A stretch of DNA of 64,000 nucleotides from Prorocentrum cordatum (GCA_963575745.1 CAUYUJ010016881.1:120723-184722), one strand, 5' to 3'. Positions 32,331 through 43,354 are shown, counted from the stretch's first letter. Translations and numbers: made by a program. Notes: generated from the letters alone by a model not told the origin.

Positions 32331-33200
32331 ATTGACTCTGTCTTGGGACGTGGTAGCACTGTGCAGAAGCTTTCTGGATGAATTCGGAGGCGCGGCCCAA
32401 ACAAGCAGGTCGTCAACGTGTTCTACCCGTGTTGCTGGTCGATTGTGCACTCTAGGCTGTACGAGTTTTGGCGTGCAGTGCAACGTGACGTGCAGCTTGA
32501 ACATGCCCCGCTGGAGCCGCTGGTGTCTCCCGAGTGTGCTAAGCGCTGGCATGATGACCTCTCTTCTCTGCCGACGTCGCCTGACCCTGTGTGGCGACTC
32601 ATGGCACAGTTGGTGTCCACGCTGGCAAACTTATTTTTCCGCATTGCAGGGACAGTGTAGATGCTCTACCGGCCATTCCTTTCGTCGTCAGCGGCAGTCG
32701 TGCTCAAGGGAGCGCACTGGGAGCTCACGTCATTGCATTACCCTGGCCGAGCTGTAGAAAAAAAAACCGACGCGGAAGTCTTCCACGTCTGAGTGGCTCT
32801 CCTCTTCCTCCGGTCCCCCGCGCGGCCGCCCCAGTCCTTTCCCCCCCTCTTGCACGCTGGCCCATTCGCCTTTCGGTGGCCCCGAATCGCCACCCGCTGG
32901 AGCAGGTTTCTCTGCCTCGCCGCTGACGAAAAAAAGTGCAGCGACTCCTGAATCGCACCGCAGACTTGTGAACGGCTGCTCTTTCTAGGGCTTGCGCCAC
33001 CAAAAAGCGAGGGAGTTAAGAAGTGGCCTCGTGATGCACTCTCATGCTTGGCCTAAGTCTGAAGATAAAATTCGTGCGGAATATCTTGTAGCCCCTGATG
33101 GCGTCCGACAGACCCACGAGGCCATGATGGAATATCGGAAGAGCTTCTGGGAAAGATGTGGACCCTTCCCATGGGCATCTGGAGACCCTGGATGACACGA
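32331..33200 (+). pseudogene. LINE remnant, region before the reverse transcriptase
   Basis: Two coding-like fragments on the + strand, 32418-32660 (with SRLYEFWRAVQRDV and LVSPECAKRWHDDL) and 33020-33195 (SEDKIRAEYLVAPDGVRQTH, then EAMMEYRKSFWERC), read like the linker before a LINE reverse transcriptase. They are in different frames and broken by stops. Confidence 0.5.
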
Positions 33201-33225
33201 TGCATGAGCTGCGGCCCCAAACGAT

Positions 33226-33440
33226 GTGGTGCAGGCTGCTATGCGTTTCTCGGCTTCCACGGCGGTTGGGGCCGATCGGTCGTCTCCACATGCATTTATT
33301 GGACTTCCTGGCCAGACAATGTCTGCACTTGCTGCTATGGTCAGTCAGTGCGAGAAGCTGATGACCTTGCCAGAGCAATGTTTTTGTTGCACACGTGTGG
33401 CGCTCCTCCCGAAGTCGGTGAAAGATGAGCGCGCCATCTC
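33226..33440 (+). pseudogene. LINE reverse transcriptase, finger region (broken)
   Basis: The + strand encodes MRFSASTAVGADRSSPHAF followed by a helix and CFCCTRVALLPKSVKDERAI. This matches the blocks 'T..GaD...P+.' and 'LLPK..g.+ai' that open the reverse transcriptase of LINE elements. After about 33440 the similarity stops without the next conserved blocks, so the fragment is truncated or shifted. Confidence 0.65.
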
Positions 33441-33811
33441 GAAGTGTTCTGCGATGTACTGTACGTGTGCGCGCATGCGTGGTGATGACACAGATGCACG
33501 CTGGTCGGAAGAAGCGGGTAGAAACACGAGGTGGGAAGGCGTTGGAAGCAGACTGGACTTCCACCCGCCCCGTGAAGACGAAGGAACCAAGGAAAGCCAC
33601 TCGACCTTTGAAGCAGGAAGGCGCCTGAAGCAGACTGGAATCTGGGCATCCAGAAATGCCTACTCTCGATGACCGACGTGCCTGTGGAACGCAAAACGCG
33701 CGCCGACGTCTGGGGCGCGAGGGCTGCCGGCACCCTCCAGGCCGCCCCTGCCTTGCGAGTGTGATGCCACGAGGTGGGTTTCGACTGGATTCGCATCGGC
33801 GGCTCTGCCCT

Positions 33812-34013
33812 TCGGTGGCGAGCGAGGGGGGGAAGCGAGAAGGAGAAGGCCTTCTCAAAGGCGGCGGGGCTTCTCAGAAGCCCTCGCGCCTCTGAGAAGT
33901 TCTCGGTGTCCTCGGGGAAGGCTTGGAAAACAAACTTCTCAGAAGTCCAGGGGACTTCCGAGCCTTCTGAGAAGGCCTTCTCCTTCTCACTTTCCCCCCG
34001 GGCTCGCCGCCGA
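33812..34013. mobile_element. Family-2 MITE, copy 2, nested in the LINE
   Basis: Ends TCGGTGGCGAGC and GCTCGCCGCCGA with internal CCTTCTGAGAAGG palindromes. It lies between the reverse transcriptase finger and palm fragments, so it probably inserted into the LINE. Confidence 0.75.
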
Positions 34014-34023
34014 GCATTAGAAT

Positions 34024-34410
34024 ATGGGTACATTATTCAACTTGGTGATCCCATCTTTTCTGGTGCAGCTCACTCTTAAGGTTTACGACCCCGTCCATCT
34101 GTTGGGTGTCGGCATCCTCGTTCATGCTGTCCTCGGCTGTTGGAAGTTCCTGGCACGATTTCGGAAGTGATTCCCACGGGCCGCTCGATTCTGGCAGGGT
34201 GCACCCAATCGACGCCGCGAGGTGACAGCATACCCGCACGACGTGCTCGATCGTGCCCATCGAAGGTTGCCCGTGGTAAACATTCGCTCGTGAGTCGACG
34301 ATACCACGCGATTCATCCAAGGGAGTCGTCGACACATTCTCTCGGTCTTGCCTGGTGCTGCTGCCGCCTGCTTCCAGGACGTGAAGCCCACTGGCTGTGT
34401 TGTGTTAGCC
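34024..34410 (+). pseudogene. LINE reverse transcriptase, palm region with VDD motif
   Basis: The frame starting at 34024 reads PHDVLDRAHRRLPVVNIRS, stop, then VDDTTRFIQGSRRHILSVL. VDD is the second half of the catalytic [FY]xDD-type motif. The residue before it is a TGA stop at 34291, and another stop lies upstream. The D-D pair at 34297-34302 is kept. The fragment ends exactly at a family-1 MITE. Confidence 0.6.
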
Positions 34411-34569
34411 TTAAGTCGGGCCTGTCCTCCTACAGGGGGATTTTGGAAGAAGAATCAAAAATACTCAAAAAATGCCCCCCAATGGTCAAAAAATACTCCA
34501 AAAAAGTCCCCAGGCTATTTTTTTATTATTTTTGACTATTCCTCCTGCAGAGGGACAGGCCCGACTTAA
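34411..34569. mobile_element. Family-1 MITE, copy C, nested in the LINE
   Basis: Ends TTAAGTCGGGCCTGTCC and GGACAGGCCCGACTTAA are perfectly inverted over 17 bp. Flanks TGTTAGCC and TGCTAGCC match at 7 of 8, giving an 8-bp target duplication. The interior is A/T rich (CAAAAAATACTCC, GTCCCCAGGCTATTTTT). Confidence 0.88.
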
Positions 34570-34665
34570 TGCTAGCCTGGGGTTCTGCCGGCGGGATCCC
34601 GGAGCCGCTCCGCGAGGTGCCTCACGATGACCGGCGGCCACCGGGGCTCGCTCTCAGGGGTCCGC
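34570..34665. other. Short unassigned segment
   Basis: GC-rich DNA between the MITE and the GGA array. Nothing is recognised. Confidence 0.4.
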
Positions 34666-34940
34666 AAGGAGGAGGAGGAGGAGGACGACGACGACGAGGA
34701 GGAGGAGGAGGAGGAGGAGGAGGACGACGACGAGGAGGACAGGAGGACGGGAAGGAAGGAAGGAGGAGGATAGGAGCGCAGGAGGAGGACGACGAGGAGG
34801 AGGATAGGACAGGAGGAGGACGACGAGGAGGACAGGAGGTAGTAGGACGTGAAAAGAGGAAGGAAGGGGAGGAGGACAGGAGGAGGAAGTGGAGGAGGAG
34901 GAGGAGGACGAGGAGGACGACGAGGAGGAAGAACAGGACC
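34666..34940. repeat. GGA/GAC microsatellite
   Basis: GAG, GGA and GAC triplets on the + strand. Acidic and Arg-rich frames are by-products. Confidence 0.95.
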
Positions 34941-35323
34941 AGCAGCAGGAGGCGCAGCTGGCAACTGGATCAAGCACATCGGGAGCCCACTCAGCAGAAC
35001 AGAAGCCCGCTTATCAGGAACACGACTTCAGTGCTCGGGCCATTGGTGTCGTGGGGCTCGTGCTGCCACTACTCTCACCAGTAATCATCATGTTGCTGCC
35101 GCCTTTCGCAAGAGGAGCGAGCAACTACAGGCTGTCGCTGATGTGGGGCACACCCTCCCGGCCGACCGGGATCGCGGGAGCGGAGCCTGGAGCTGGGCGC
35201 ACCCAGGAAGGGTAGAGAGTTCGGCCGTCGGCCATGGAAGCTATAGGAGGCGCTGGCGAACCGTGCAGGGACCAATCGTTGCTACTGCGGGCACTCTTTC
35301 GAATTTAGAATGGAGCCCCAATG

Positions 35324-35412
35324 GATCCTCCTCCTCCTCCTCCTCCTCCTCCTCCTCCTCCTCCTCCTCCTCCTCCTCCTCCTCCTCCTCCTCCTCCTCC
35401 TCCTCCTCCTGG
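35324..35412. repeat. TCC microsatellite
   Basis: A pure TCC run of about 85 bp. Confidence 0.95.
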
Positions 35413-36145
35413 TCCACTCCCCCAGGCAACCTAGTTATGCAGTGAGGATCGCGACTTCCCTGCCCACTGCAGCGCATGCTGTGGACCACAGCTTCTCATC
35501 AGTTCTGTGGTCCAGGATGGGAGGGAGGAGCTGACCTGACGGTCTCTCGGAGGATGCACACAGGCATGGTGAAGGAGGGACGGCATTCGGAGGCTGCTTT
35601 TCTTTGTTTGCTCTTCTTTGTTGCATTGTCACAGATGCGGTCCGGCCAGGGGCTCGGCGTCAGGACGCTGGACGTCCAACGGACGGAGGTCTACATCGGA
35701 CGAGGGGTCGAGAAGGAAACACACATTTACACCGATCAGGGGGGGGGCCAAAAGGCGGGGGAGGGGCAAAGGTAGGATTGGAGGAAAACTTGCTCCGGAC
35801 GGACCCTGGAAGAAGGAAACGCGTTAAACGGGAGCATCCGGCTGGGCCCGTTACCCAGCCCCACCTTGGGATAATCATCTTTCTACGAACCCCCGAACCG
35901 TGTATGGAGATCTGCTATTGTAATGAACAAGCCAGCTCCGTCCACATGCGCAAGTCGAAGTCTCAGGAGCTAGTGCAGACTGCTGGGAGTAGTGCAGACT
36001 GCGCTGCACGATGAAGACCTGCTGTCCGTTTTGTAGAGCCGTGGTATCCCTGCCCTTGCTGCTGCCATTTACCCTCTGCCACCAGCCCGTCGGGTTGTGC
36101 ACCGATGAGGATTGCTCTCGGATGGAGGCGTCGTAAACGGGGGAA
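35413..36145. other. Unassigned sequence before the RNase H fragment
   Basis: Mixed-composition DNA that may include further decayed LINE sequence. No motif is secure enough to name. Confidence 0.4.
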
Positions 36146-36148
36146 GTC

Positions 36149-36605
36149 GGTTTTGACAGCTCAGAAAGGAGGGATTCTAAGGATCATTGATTGCGATGGT
36201 GTGGATGGTCTGTCGCTCAACTGGATGAGGCGAGTGTCCAAAAGATTGATGTGAGGTGTGATGCTATACTGTCGGGTACCTTGCCTACTCGGGCTCAGTC
36301 AAGCCCCCGTTCTGAACTGTATGCGGTTATCATGTTCCTCAGGTATATTACGGGCTCTGTTGTGGCTTATTCCGGTTATGTTCCTCTCGTTCGGGGCCTA
36401 AGACGTCGCCGATCGTGGTGCAACGGACTTCCCCGATGTTGGAATTGTGGGTTTGGGGGAAAAGTGGGCTAAAGTGCATCCCAGTAGGCTGCTAAGAGAA
36501 GCTCGGGGCATCTCTCTGGCTGAGTTTTTCCAGAACGGTTGTGCTGCTTGTTTGGCTGGGAATGCCGCCGCTTTAGGAGAAGCCCCACACCGACGATGTG
36601 TAGGT
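36149..36605 (+). pseudogene. LINE RNase H domain (broken)
   Basis: The + strand reads EVGFDSSERRDSKDH, stop (near 36191), LRWCGWSVAQLDE, then GTLPTRAQSSPRSELYAVIM and FLRYITGSVVAYSGY. The order matches a retroelement RNase H: a TDGS-like Asp, an 'ELYA' block carrying the catalytic Glu, and the site of the third Asp, which is Gly here (YSG). A frameshift near 36465 leads to SRLLREARGISLAEFFQNGC and LAGNAAALGEAP, like the C-terminal helix with 'GN..AD.lA'. Two defects and the lost Asp show it is dead. Confidence 0.65.
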
Positions 36606-36744
36606 TTTCAATGAGGTCGATGATGTGACTGCACATGTGTTGCTGCGCCTGTTGGCAAGCACTTTCGAAATCCGAATGTGCATTGTCAGCGCCTCAAAGC
36701 TGATCGTGTGGGGCGCCCCCACCCCGACCTCATTCCCTCCCTAC

Positions 36745-36885
36745 TAAGTTCTCCTCCTCCTTCCTCCTCCTGCTCCTCCTCCTCCTCCTCCTCCTCCTCC
36801 TCATCCTCCTCCTCCTCTTCCCCTGCTCCTCCCTGTTCCCCCTCCTCGTCCCCCTCCTCCTCCCCCTCGTCCCCCCCCCCCCCAG
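36745..36885. repeat. TCC microsatellite
   Basis: CTC triplets ending in a C run. Confidence 0.95.
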
Positions 36886-37159
36886 CATCCCCCGCCGCAC
36901 ACACTCCCAATCACCGCGCGGCCTCTGCGGGAGTCGCGCGGGCGTCGGCGGCGGGGTCTGGCTGCTGAGGCCTTGAGGCTCCCACGGCGTCGGGAAGGGA
37001 GCAACGCCCCCTGAGGCTCGCCTGAGACGCGGAGGGGGACAGGAAGAAGGCCAGATAAGACGAAAGCCAAGGAAGCCCAAGCCAACCAAGGCCGAGATGA
37101 AAAACATAACCAGCTAAGAGCCCTGGTCCCCAGGCCCCGCCTCTAGCCCGCCCTCGCGG

Positions 37160-37370
37160 GCGTTGCGACTCGCCAGGTCAGGGAGGGAAGGAGGGAAGGG
37201 AAGGAGGGGAGGGAGGGGAGGGAGGGAGGGAGGGGAGGGGAGGGAGGGGAGGGGAGGGAGGGGAGGGAGGGGGGGAGGAGGAGGAGGGGAGGGGAGGAGC
37301 GAGGGGAGGAGCGAGGGGAGGAGCGAGGGGAGGGGAGGGGAGGGGAGGGGAGGAGAGGAGGAGGCATTGA
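37160..37370. repeat. GGGA purine-only tract
   Basis: About 200 bp of nearly pure G/A (GGGAGG, GGGGA) on the + strand. Such runs can form triplex or G-quadruplex structures. Confidence 0.9.
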
Positions 37371-37484
37371 TCCATGTCGTCGGATCTGCTCAGCGCTCCT
37401 CTCGACTGCCCCGCCTCATGGTGGCGGCGCTCCCTTCGTCTCGACGGCCGAGGTAAGGACGCCAGCGCCGCGCATCCACGCGTC

Positions 37485-37690
37485 TGGAGGGGAGGGAAGC
37501 GGAGGGAAGAAAGTGGGGAGGGCGGAGGGAACGAGGCAGGAGGCAGGAGGGAGGGAGGAGGGAGGGAGGGAGGGAAAGGCGGAGGGAGTGGGGAAGGTGG
37601 GAGAATGGATCCCTCATCCCTCCCTCCACACCCCTCCCTTCCTCCACCCACCCCTCCTTCCTGCCTACCTCCCTTCCGCCGCTCCACCCC
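37485..37690. repeat. GGAGGGA tract meeting a CCCTCC tract
   Basis: Purine-rich to about 37605, then pyrimidine-rich (CCCTCCCTCC, CCACCC) to 37690. The switch makes it a mirror-like foldback. Confidence 0.8.
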
Positions 37691-38085
37691 CCGTCCCCCC
37701 GCATGCAGAACCCGTTCGCCTCGCCGCGCCGCCGAAGGCGAGGAGCGACTCGTGCGGAGCCCTTGGGGCGAAGAGGCAGGAGGGCGAGAGCCAACGAGGG
37801 AGGGAGGAGGAGAGGAGCAGCGTCTACGAGAGCCGGAAGCGGAGGGACAGAGAGAGAGAGGGGAAGCGGGGGGGAAACGGCAAAGGGGTGAAGGGGACGA
37901 GTCTCATGGAAGCGCCGGAGGCCTGACAGCGCAAGCCAGCGTTCCATGGTGGGGGGGCGGGGGGCGCGCCCGCACAGGGCCGCGAGCGCGTCCCTGCCCG
38001 GCGCTGGGCAGAGCTGGTGGCCGCACCGGAGCTCTTCGAGGGCCGAGTTGCCCCCCAGCGCGGCGAAGATCGCCTCGACAGGGAC
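37691..38085. other. Unassigned GC-rich sequence
   Basis: Open frames are Arg/Gly rich with no domain. Nothing is recognised. Confidence 0.4.
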
Positions 38086-38086
38086 C

Positions 38087-38185
38087 CTCCTCCTCCTCCT
38101 CCTCCTCCTCCTCCTCCTCCTCCTCCTCCTCCTCCCCCTCCTCCTCCTCCTGCTCCTCCGCCGCCGCCTCCTCCTCCTCCTCCCG
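38087..38185. repeat. TCC microsatellite
   Basis: CTC triplets with a CGC interruption. Confidence 0.95.
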
Positions 38186-38369
38186 GTTTCCTCACTCGCG
38201 AAAGTGAAGAGCTTGGAGCTCCGATGTAGACTGCACCGTCGGCGTCCACGGAGGAGCGCAAGCTTGAGGAATCCGCGGAGAACCGGAAACTCAAGTCAGA
38301 TTTTCTTCTGACGCGCGTGCAACACTTTCCCTTTGCTTGGCTGCAACCACTACCTCCTGCACCCGCGAA

Positions 38370-39220
38370 CGCGCCAGGCGCATGTTGAGTCCCCCCCTCC
38401 TCCGCGGACGCATTTTCACGCGTGAAGAATCCGACGCGCCCAAGTTGGGCCCCCCCTGGGGGGCCGTGGACACGTGAAAATACATGCCCCGAGCGCATGC
38501 ACCAGGCGCATGTTGGGTCCCTCCCTGGAGGCCGCGGACACATGAAAAGACGTGCCCCGCGCACACGCGCCAGGCGCATGTTGAGTCCCCCACGCATCCA
38601 AGTTGGGTCCCCCCCTTGGGGCGGTGGACACATGAGCATACGTGCCCGCGCGCACGCGCCAGGCCTTTGTTGGTCCCCCCCTCCGCGCACGCATTCTGAT
38701 GGGAGCCGTGGACGCGTGAAAGTACGTGCCCCACACGCACGCGCCAGGCGCATGTTGGGTCCACCATCCTCTGCGGACGCATATTCACATGCAAATAATC
38801 CGACGCGCCCAAGCTGGGTCCCCCCATCTGGGGGCTGTGGACACGTGAAAATTCCCGCGCCCCGCGCGCACGCGCCAGGCGCAGGCTGGGTCCCCCCCCG
38901 CGCACGTATCTTCACGTGTACGGAACCTGGTGAGCTAAGTCGGGTGCCTCGCCTGCGGCCCCGTCGTGGCCACTGACACGCATCAGCACGTGCCGAACGC
39001 ACGCGTGCCGAGACTCATGTTGGAGACCCTCCCCCTTTTGCACACGCATTTCTACGTGTAAGAATCCAGCGGGCTCACTTGAGTCCCTCGCCTGCGGCCC
39101 CGTCGTGTCCAGAAACACGTACAAGCACATGCCGAACGCACGCGTGCCAAGAATCATGTTGGAGACGCCCCCTCTGCACACGCATTCTTCCGTGACCAAT
39201 TCCGACGCCTGCTGCTCGAC
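38370..39220. repeat. Alternating minisatellite (GCGCATGTTGGGTCC / ACACGTGAAAA modules)
   Basis: Modules CCAGGCGCATGTTGAGTCCCCC, GGACGCATTTTCACGTG, CCAAGTTGGGTCCCCCC and GGCCGTGGACACGTGAAAA recur in shifting order to 38925. From 38930 a related unit of about 150 bp (GCACACGCATTTCTACGTG..CACGCGTGCC) appears twice. Several modules contain CACGTG or ACGCGT palindromes. Confidence 0.8.
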
Positions 39221-39304
39221 ACCCTTCTGGTGAAGAGCCTTTGGCCCGCAAACGAACAAAGAACCCTGGGCCAGTGCCCTTACCGAGAAAAACACAGGCC
39301 CCAT

Positions 39305-39515
39305 CCCCCTCCTCCTCCTCCTCCTCCTCCTCCTCCTCCTCCTCGCCCTCCTCCCCCTCTGCCTTCCTCCTCCTCCTCCTCCTCCTCCACCTCCTCCTCC
39401 TCCTCCTCCTCCTCCTCATCCTCCTTCCTCTCCTCCTCCTCCTCCTCCTCCCCCTCCTCCTCCCTTTCCTCCTCCTTCTCCTCCTCCTCCTCCTCGTCCT
39501 CCTCCTGCCCCCCCC
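39305..39515. repeat. TCC microsatellite
   Basis: CTC triplets with occasional CTT. Confidence 0.95.
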
Positions 39516-39544
39516 CCAAAAAGGGCAATTCCAAACAACATTCC

Positions 39545-40197
39545 CCAACTTCTTATTACCACTGTTAGTATCATGTGGTGCTATCTGTATGATTACTGGG
39601 ATTAATAGTATTACTACTAATATTACAATTAGTGAAACTATTCGTTGTATTCGTATCAGTCCTAGTACTAGTCGACTTAGTATTATTGCTTGTTCGTATC
39701 ATTGGTATTACTAAAATTGATACTATTATGTTCAACCGTATTACTTTCAATATGACTAATAATGTTACTAGTGTTATTATTGTTGTTGTGATTGGAGTAT
39801 TCGTATGATCACTGTTACCAGTGCTATTACTATCCGTATTAATTCATATCAGTATTAGCAGTAGTAGTCTCAGCATCAGCTCAATTCAAAGTAAAGCTAA
39901 TAAAATTAATTAATACAATGCTTATAATTCACATTTGTTACTGAGGTCAGTCATATCATTGGTATTACGATCAGTAGTACGAATAGTGATAGTATGGGTA
40001 CTGTGCTTGATGTCATGATGACTGCTAAGAACCCTTGTTACTGGTATTCTTATTGATATCCTTAACAGTGATACTGCCATTACTGCTAGCACCCGTGATA
40101 CAATGTCATACAAATATTGGTGCTAGTGGTAGTACTAGTAGTAGTACTAGTAGTAGTAGTAGTAGTAGTAGTAGTAGCAGCAGTAGTAGTAGTAGTG

Positions 40198-40229
<32 letters not shown>

Positions 40230-40330
40230 TGGCTGCATAGTAGCAGTATTAGTGAAGTTAGTGTTAGTAGTGTTAGTACGGTCGTCTGAAGAGTAGTTTT
40301 ACAAGTATTAACATTAGTAATCGTATGATT
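39545..40330. repeat. AT-rich AGT/ATT/ACT triplet tract
   Basis: About 785 bp of degenerate ATT, ACT, AGT and TAT triplets with a pure AGT core at about 40125-40232. It is the largest AT-rich island of triplet type in the window. Confidence 0.85.
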
Positions 40331-40364
40331 CATAATCGTATTTTGGGTAGTACTATTCGTCTGT

Positions 40365-40673
40365 ATGTTGTCATCATCTTCATCATCGTCGTCATCCTCA
40401 TTCCCAGCAACATCATCAGAATCACCACCATCGTCACCATTAGCATCATCATCAGCATCATCATCGTCATCGTCATCATCCTCTTCCTCCTCCTCATCAT
40501 CATCAGCGGCATCATCCTCGCCATCATCATCATCATCACCATCAGCATGAGCATCAGCACCAGCATCATCATCATCATCGTCATCATCGCCGTCGTCGAC
40601 ATCGCCATCGTCATCATCATCGCTGGAGCCTCATCATCATCATCATCCTCACCAGCATCATCATCATCATCAG

Positions 40674-40716
<43 letters not shown>

Positions 40717-40742
40717 GTCATCATAATCAGAATCAGTATCAA
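40365..40742. repeat. ATC microsatellite
   Basis: CAT triplets with CAC, CAG and CGT variants, abutting the AGT tract on one side and a TCC run on the other. Confidence 0.95.
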
Positions 40743-40744
40743 CA

Positions 40745-40828
40745 TCATCCTGCTCCTCCTCCTGCTCCTCCTCCTCCTCCAACTCCACCTCCGCCTCCTC
40801 CTCCGCCTCCGCCTCCACCACCGCCCTG
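40745..40828. repeat. TCC microsatellite
   Basis: A short CTC/CGC run continuing the AGT-ATC-TCC series. Confidence 0.9.
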
Positions 40829-41265
40829 ACCTGGTTGGGGAAGAGGGTCCCGAAGCACGCTCCCAGGCCCAGCGACGCACGAGGGCGCAGACCCGAAGTG
40901 CCTGGCTGCTGCTGCGGGGGGGGGCTGTGCTCGCCGAGAGGCCGCAAGCAACGCTCAACGATGTGCTGCGCACTGGACCTCACAGGGCGGGCCCTTTCTC
41001 GAATCCGTGATTCGGTGCGGATCGCAAGCGTGCCTCGTCTCCGTCGTCTCGGTCGTCCTTCGTGTTGCTCTGCTCGGGACTTGCTGCCCCTCCAGACGCC
41101 GAAATTCGCCCGCCCGACGGGCCGAAGGCATGCCAGAATCTCCGGGTTCTGTCCTGTTGTCTGTATCGATTCCGCACGCGAATGGCGGCCCCTAAGAGCC
41201 CAGGGAGGCAAAGTACCCCAGTCAGGCCCTGGCAGGTCCTGGTCACAGATTGCTACAGGGGCCCA
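40829..41265. other. Unassigned; modest open frames on both strands
   Basis: Open frames of about 150 codons (+, 40835) and 88 codons (-, 41246) exist. Neither shows a recognisable domain, and the composition is not clearly coding. Confidence 0.4.
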
Positions 41266-41388
41266 CAGACACACAAATAGATAGACACAAAAATCCCAGG
41301 ACCCTCCTTATCTGCCATATTGTCAAGATGTTCGTCTCCCCTTCACTTCCCAGATGTTCCATACTTTCTGGGGGATCGACGACTATCT
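41266..41388. repeat. Dispersed repeat, copy 1 (CCATATT..GGGGATCGACGA)
   Basis: Shares ACACACAAAT, TTGTCTTCCCC-like, TGCCATATT and GGGGATCGACGA words, in order, with 42750-42875. Confidence 0.6.
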
Positions 41389-41581
41389 TTAGGTCGGGCC
41401 TGTCCCCCTACAGGGGGATTTTGGGCGAAAAAATACTCCCTAAATGGTCACAAGCTATGTTTTGACTATGTTTGAATACTCCTCCTGGTCAAAGATGGCC
41501 AAAAATACTCAAAAGATAATCCCCAGACTATTTTTGGACTAGTTTTGGATTTCCTCCTGTGGAGGGACAGGCCCGACTTGA
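41389..41581. mobile_element. Family-1 MITE, copy D
   Basis: A 193-bp element with ends TTAGGTCGGGCCTGTCCCC and GGACAGGCCCGACTTGA. Flanks GACTATCT and GACTACTT match at 6 of 8. It is longer than A-C and E because CAAAGATGGCCAAAAATAC and similar words are repeated inside. Confidence 0.85.
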
Positions 41582-41639
41582 GACTACTTGTGTCTGTGCT
41601 GTCCCCTTCTGGGAATCACCCGAACTCCGGGGAGGGCAC

Positions 41640-41885
41640 ACGGAGAGCCCGCGACGGCCCCCAGAGCGCCCCGGGAGAGCGCCCCAGGACGGCCGCTCGA
41701 CGGTCTCACGGGGGCCTCCAAGGCGCCTCCAGGGGGCCCAAGGACGACCTTCCAGAGGGCCCAGAGAGGCAGAAGAAGCCTCCAGGAAGACGCCCAAGAG
41801 AAGCCTCCAGAACGCCCCCCGAACGGCCCCAAGAGAGCCCCAAGAGAGCCCCAAGAGGCCCCAAGTGAGCCCCCAAGCAGTGCTT
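41640..41885. repeat. CCCCAAGAGAGCC-type array
   Basis: Array words in the same orientation as 5045-5640. No AT core is evident. Confidence 0.75.
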
Positions 41886-42059
41886 GCACTCGTGTGCTCC
41901 TGCTTCTCTGCCTCGGGAATTGGCTGGGTCGGCCGAGGTTTCACCTCCGCATCCCCCTTCAACTCCCTCCTCCAACTGGGGCCCGTGCTGGCCAGTTTTT
42001 CTCGTAGGCGCCTGAGAAGGATGGCGTCCAAGAGTCGAGAAGGGGATCGAATGCAAAAT

Positions 42060-42184
42060 TGATGCACCCCAAAATCTATCTGCCCATCGAATCTACGACA
42101 CATGCCAGAATGCTCCGTAGGTCTATGAAACAAATCCACAAACTGATCGTAGATTCGACGAAGGAACGATTTTGGGGGTGAACC
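42060..42184. mobile_element. MITE-like foldback element
   Basis: A left arm starting CACCCCAAAATC and a right arm ending GATTTTGGGGGTG pair over about 36 bp with about 10 mismatches; both arms contain CGAATCTAC. The loop is about 50 bp. One copy was seen. Confidence 0.55.
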
Positions 42185-42324
42185 CATTGTGTGGTCGATC
42201 CTCTGGTCGAAAGAAAGGGGTGGTCGTAAACATCATGGCCCGAGGCGCGTGCGCAGGCGAGGGGCGGACGAGGGGATAGAATCGAGAGGGAAAGCGGGGG
42301 CCATGAAACCCAGGGAGAGGTCAT

Positions 42325-42474
42325 GGGCCCTCCTCCTCCTCCTCTTCCTCCTCCTCCTCCTCCTCCTCCTCCTCCTCCTCCTCCTCCCCCTCTTCCTCCT
42401 CCTCCTCATCCTCCTCCTCGCCCTCCTCCTCCTCCTCCTCCTCCTCCTCCTCCTCCTCCTCCTCCTCCCCCAGC
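42325..42474. repeat. TCC microsatellite
   Basis: CTC triplets. Confidence 0.95.
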
Positions 42475-42749
42475 CATGATGTCCACACCCCCTCTGTTGC
42501 CATCGCTCGGACGTCCACTGCCCGTGCATGTTCAACGTCGCGCGTGTATTTTTCGCAGGAGGATCCAAGATGCTCCCCGACGGTCCTCGCCGACAAAAAA
42601 TGCACGCGCTCGAGCGATGCCAAGCTGTGGTCATCACCACCCTCTTGGCCGCCCCCGATTTCCACCCCGACTCCGCTTCTGACTAGATGAACATAAAGCT
42701 GCGCAAACATAAACTGTAGAGGTCCGCGCTAATGTCTTTGATGAAGGGG
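42475..42749. other. Unassigned sequence
   Basis: No domain or repeat is recognised. Confidence 0.4.
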
Positions 42750-42875
42750 CCCTGGGACACACAAATGAATACACACAAATAACAGGATTCCCCATATTTT
42801 CCTGTATTTTCTGGGTTGTTGTCTTCCCCCCCACTTGCCATATTTTCCCATATTTTCCTGGGGATCGACGATGAA
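42750..42875. repeat. Dispersed repeat, copy 2
   Basis: Homologous to 41266-41388; it ends GGGGATCGACGA and has repeated CCATATTTTCC words. Confidence 0.6.
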
Positions 42876-42879
42876 TTGT

Positions 42880-43350
42880 GCTTATGTGTTTTTTCCCCTC
42901 CTGATTGGATCTGCGCTTGACCCCCCTCCCCAGCGAGCTCCGCGCGCCGCGGGGCAGCGCCGAAGGCGCCGCCAGGGTGCGCCACGACAGCTCCAAGCAA
43001 TCCGCGCGGACCTCGGAGGGCGGCTGAAGACCGCCAGGAACGCGCGGAGCTCCGAATGCTTCCGTTTACGGCATGCCTTTGGGCGTTCGATGGCGCACGC
43101 CGTCTTAGCCGCAGCTGCCCAGCTCTGGCGCAAGGAGGGCGGCCGAAGGCCGCCGAGGGCGCGCGGAGCTCCGGAAGTTGTTATGCTCTTGCCGCTGCTT
43201 CTTCTTCTTCTTTTTCTTCTTCTTCGACGGACGGCCCGTCGGGGCCCGCAGAGGGCCTCCAGGGGCACATGATGGCCAAAGAACAACAACATATATGAGC
43301 CGTGCGAATAAATAGCTAGATACATCTGGAGTTACAGTACACGAATACAT
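42880..43350. other. Unassigned GC-rich sequence with a two-copy repeat
   Basis: GAGGGCGGC.GAAG.CCGCC...GCGCGGAGCTCCG occurs near 43015 and near 43135. A short CTT run lies at about 43195-43227. No gene is recognised. Confidence 0.5.
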
Positions 43351-43354
43351 GAAA

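Larger units (their letters stand above)
32331..36700 (+). mobile_element. Dead non-LTR retroelement with nested insertions
   Basis: Pre-RT linker, RT finger, RT palm and RNase H fragments occur in LINE order on one strand across 4.4 kb. A family-2 MITE (33812), a family-1 MITE (34411), a GGA array and a TCC array lie between them. RNase H after RT fits the I/R1/LOA group of LINEs. Whether 36149-36605 belongs to the same copy as the RT is inferred from order and orientation. Confidence 0.55.
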
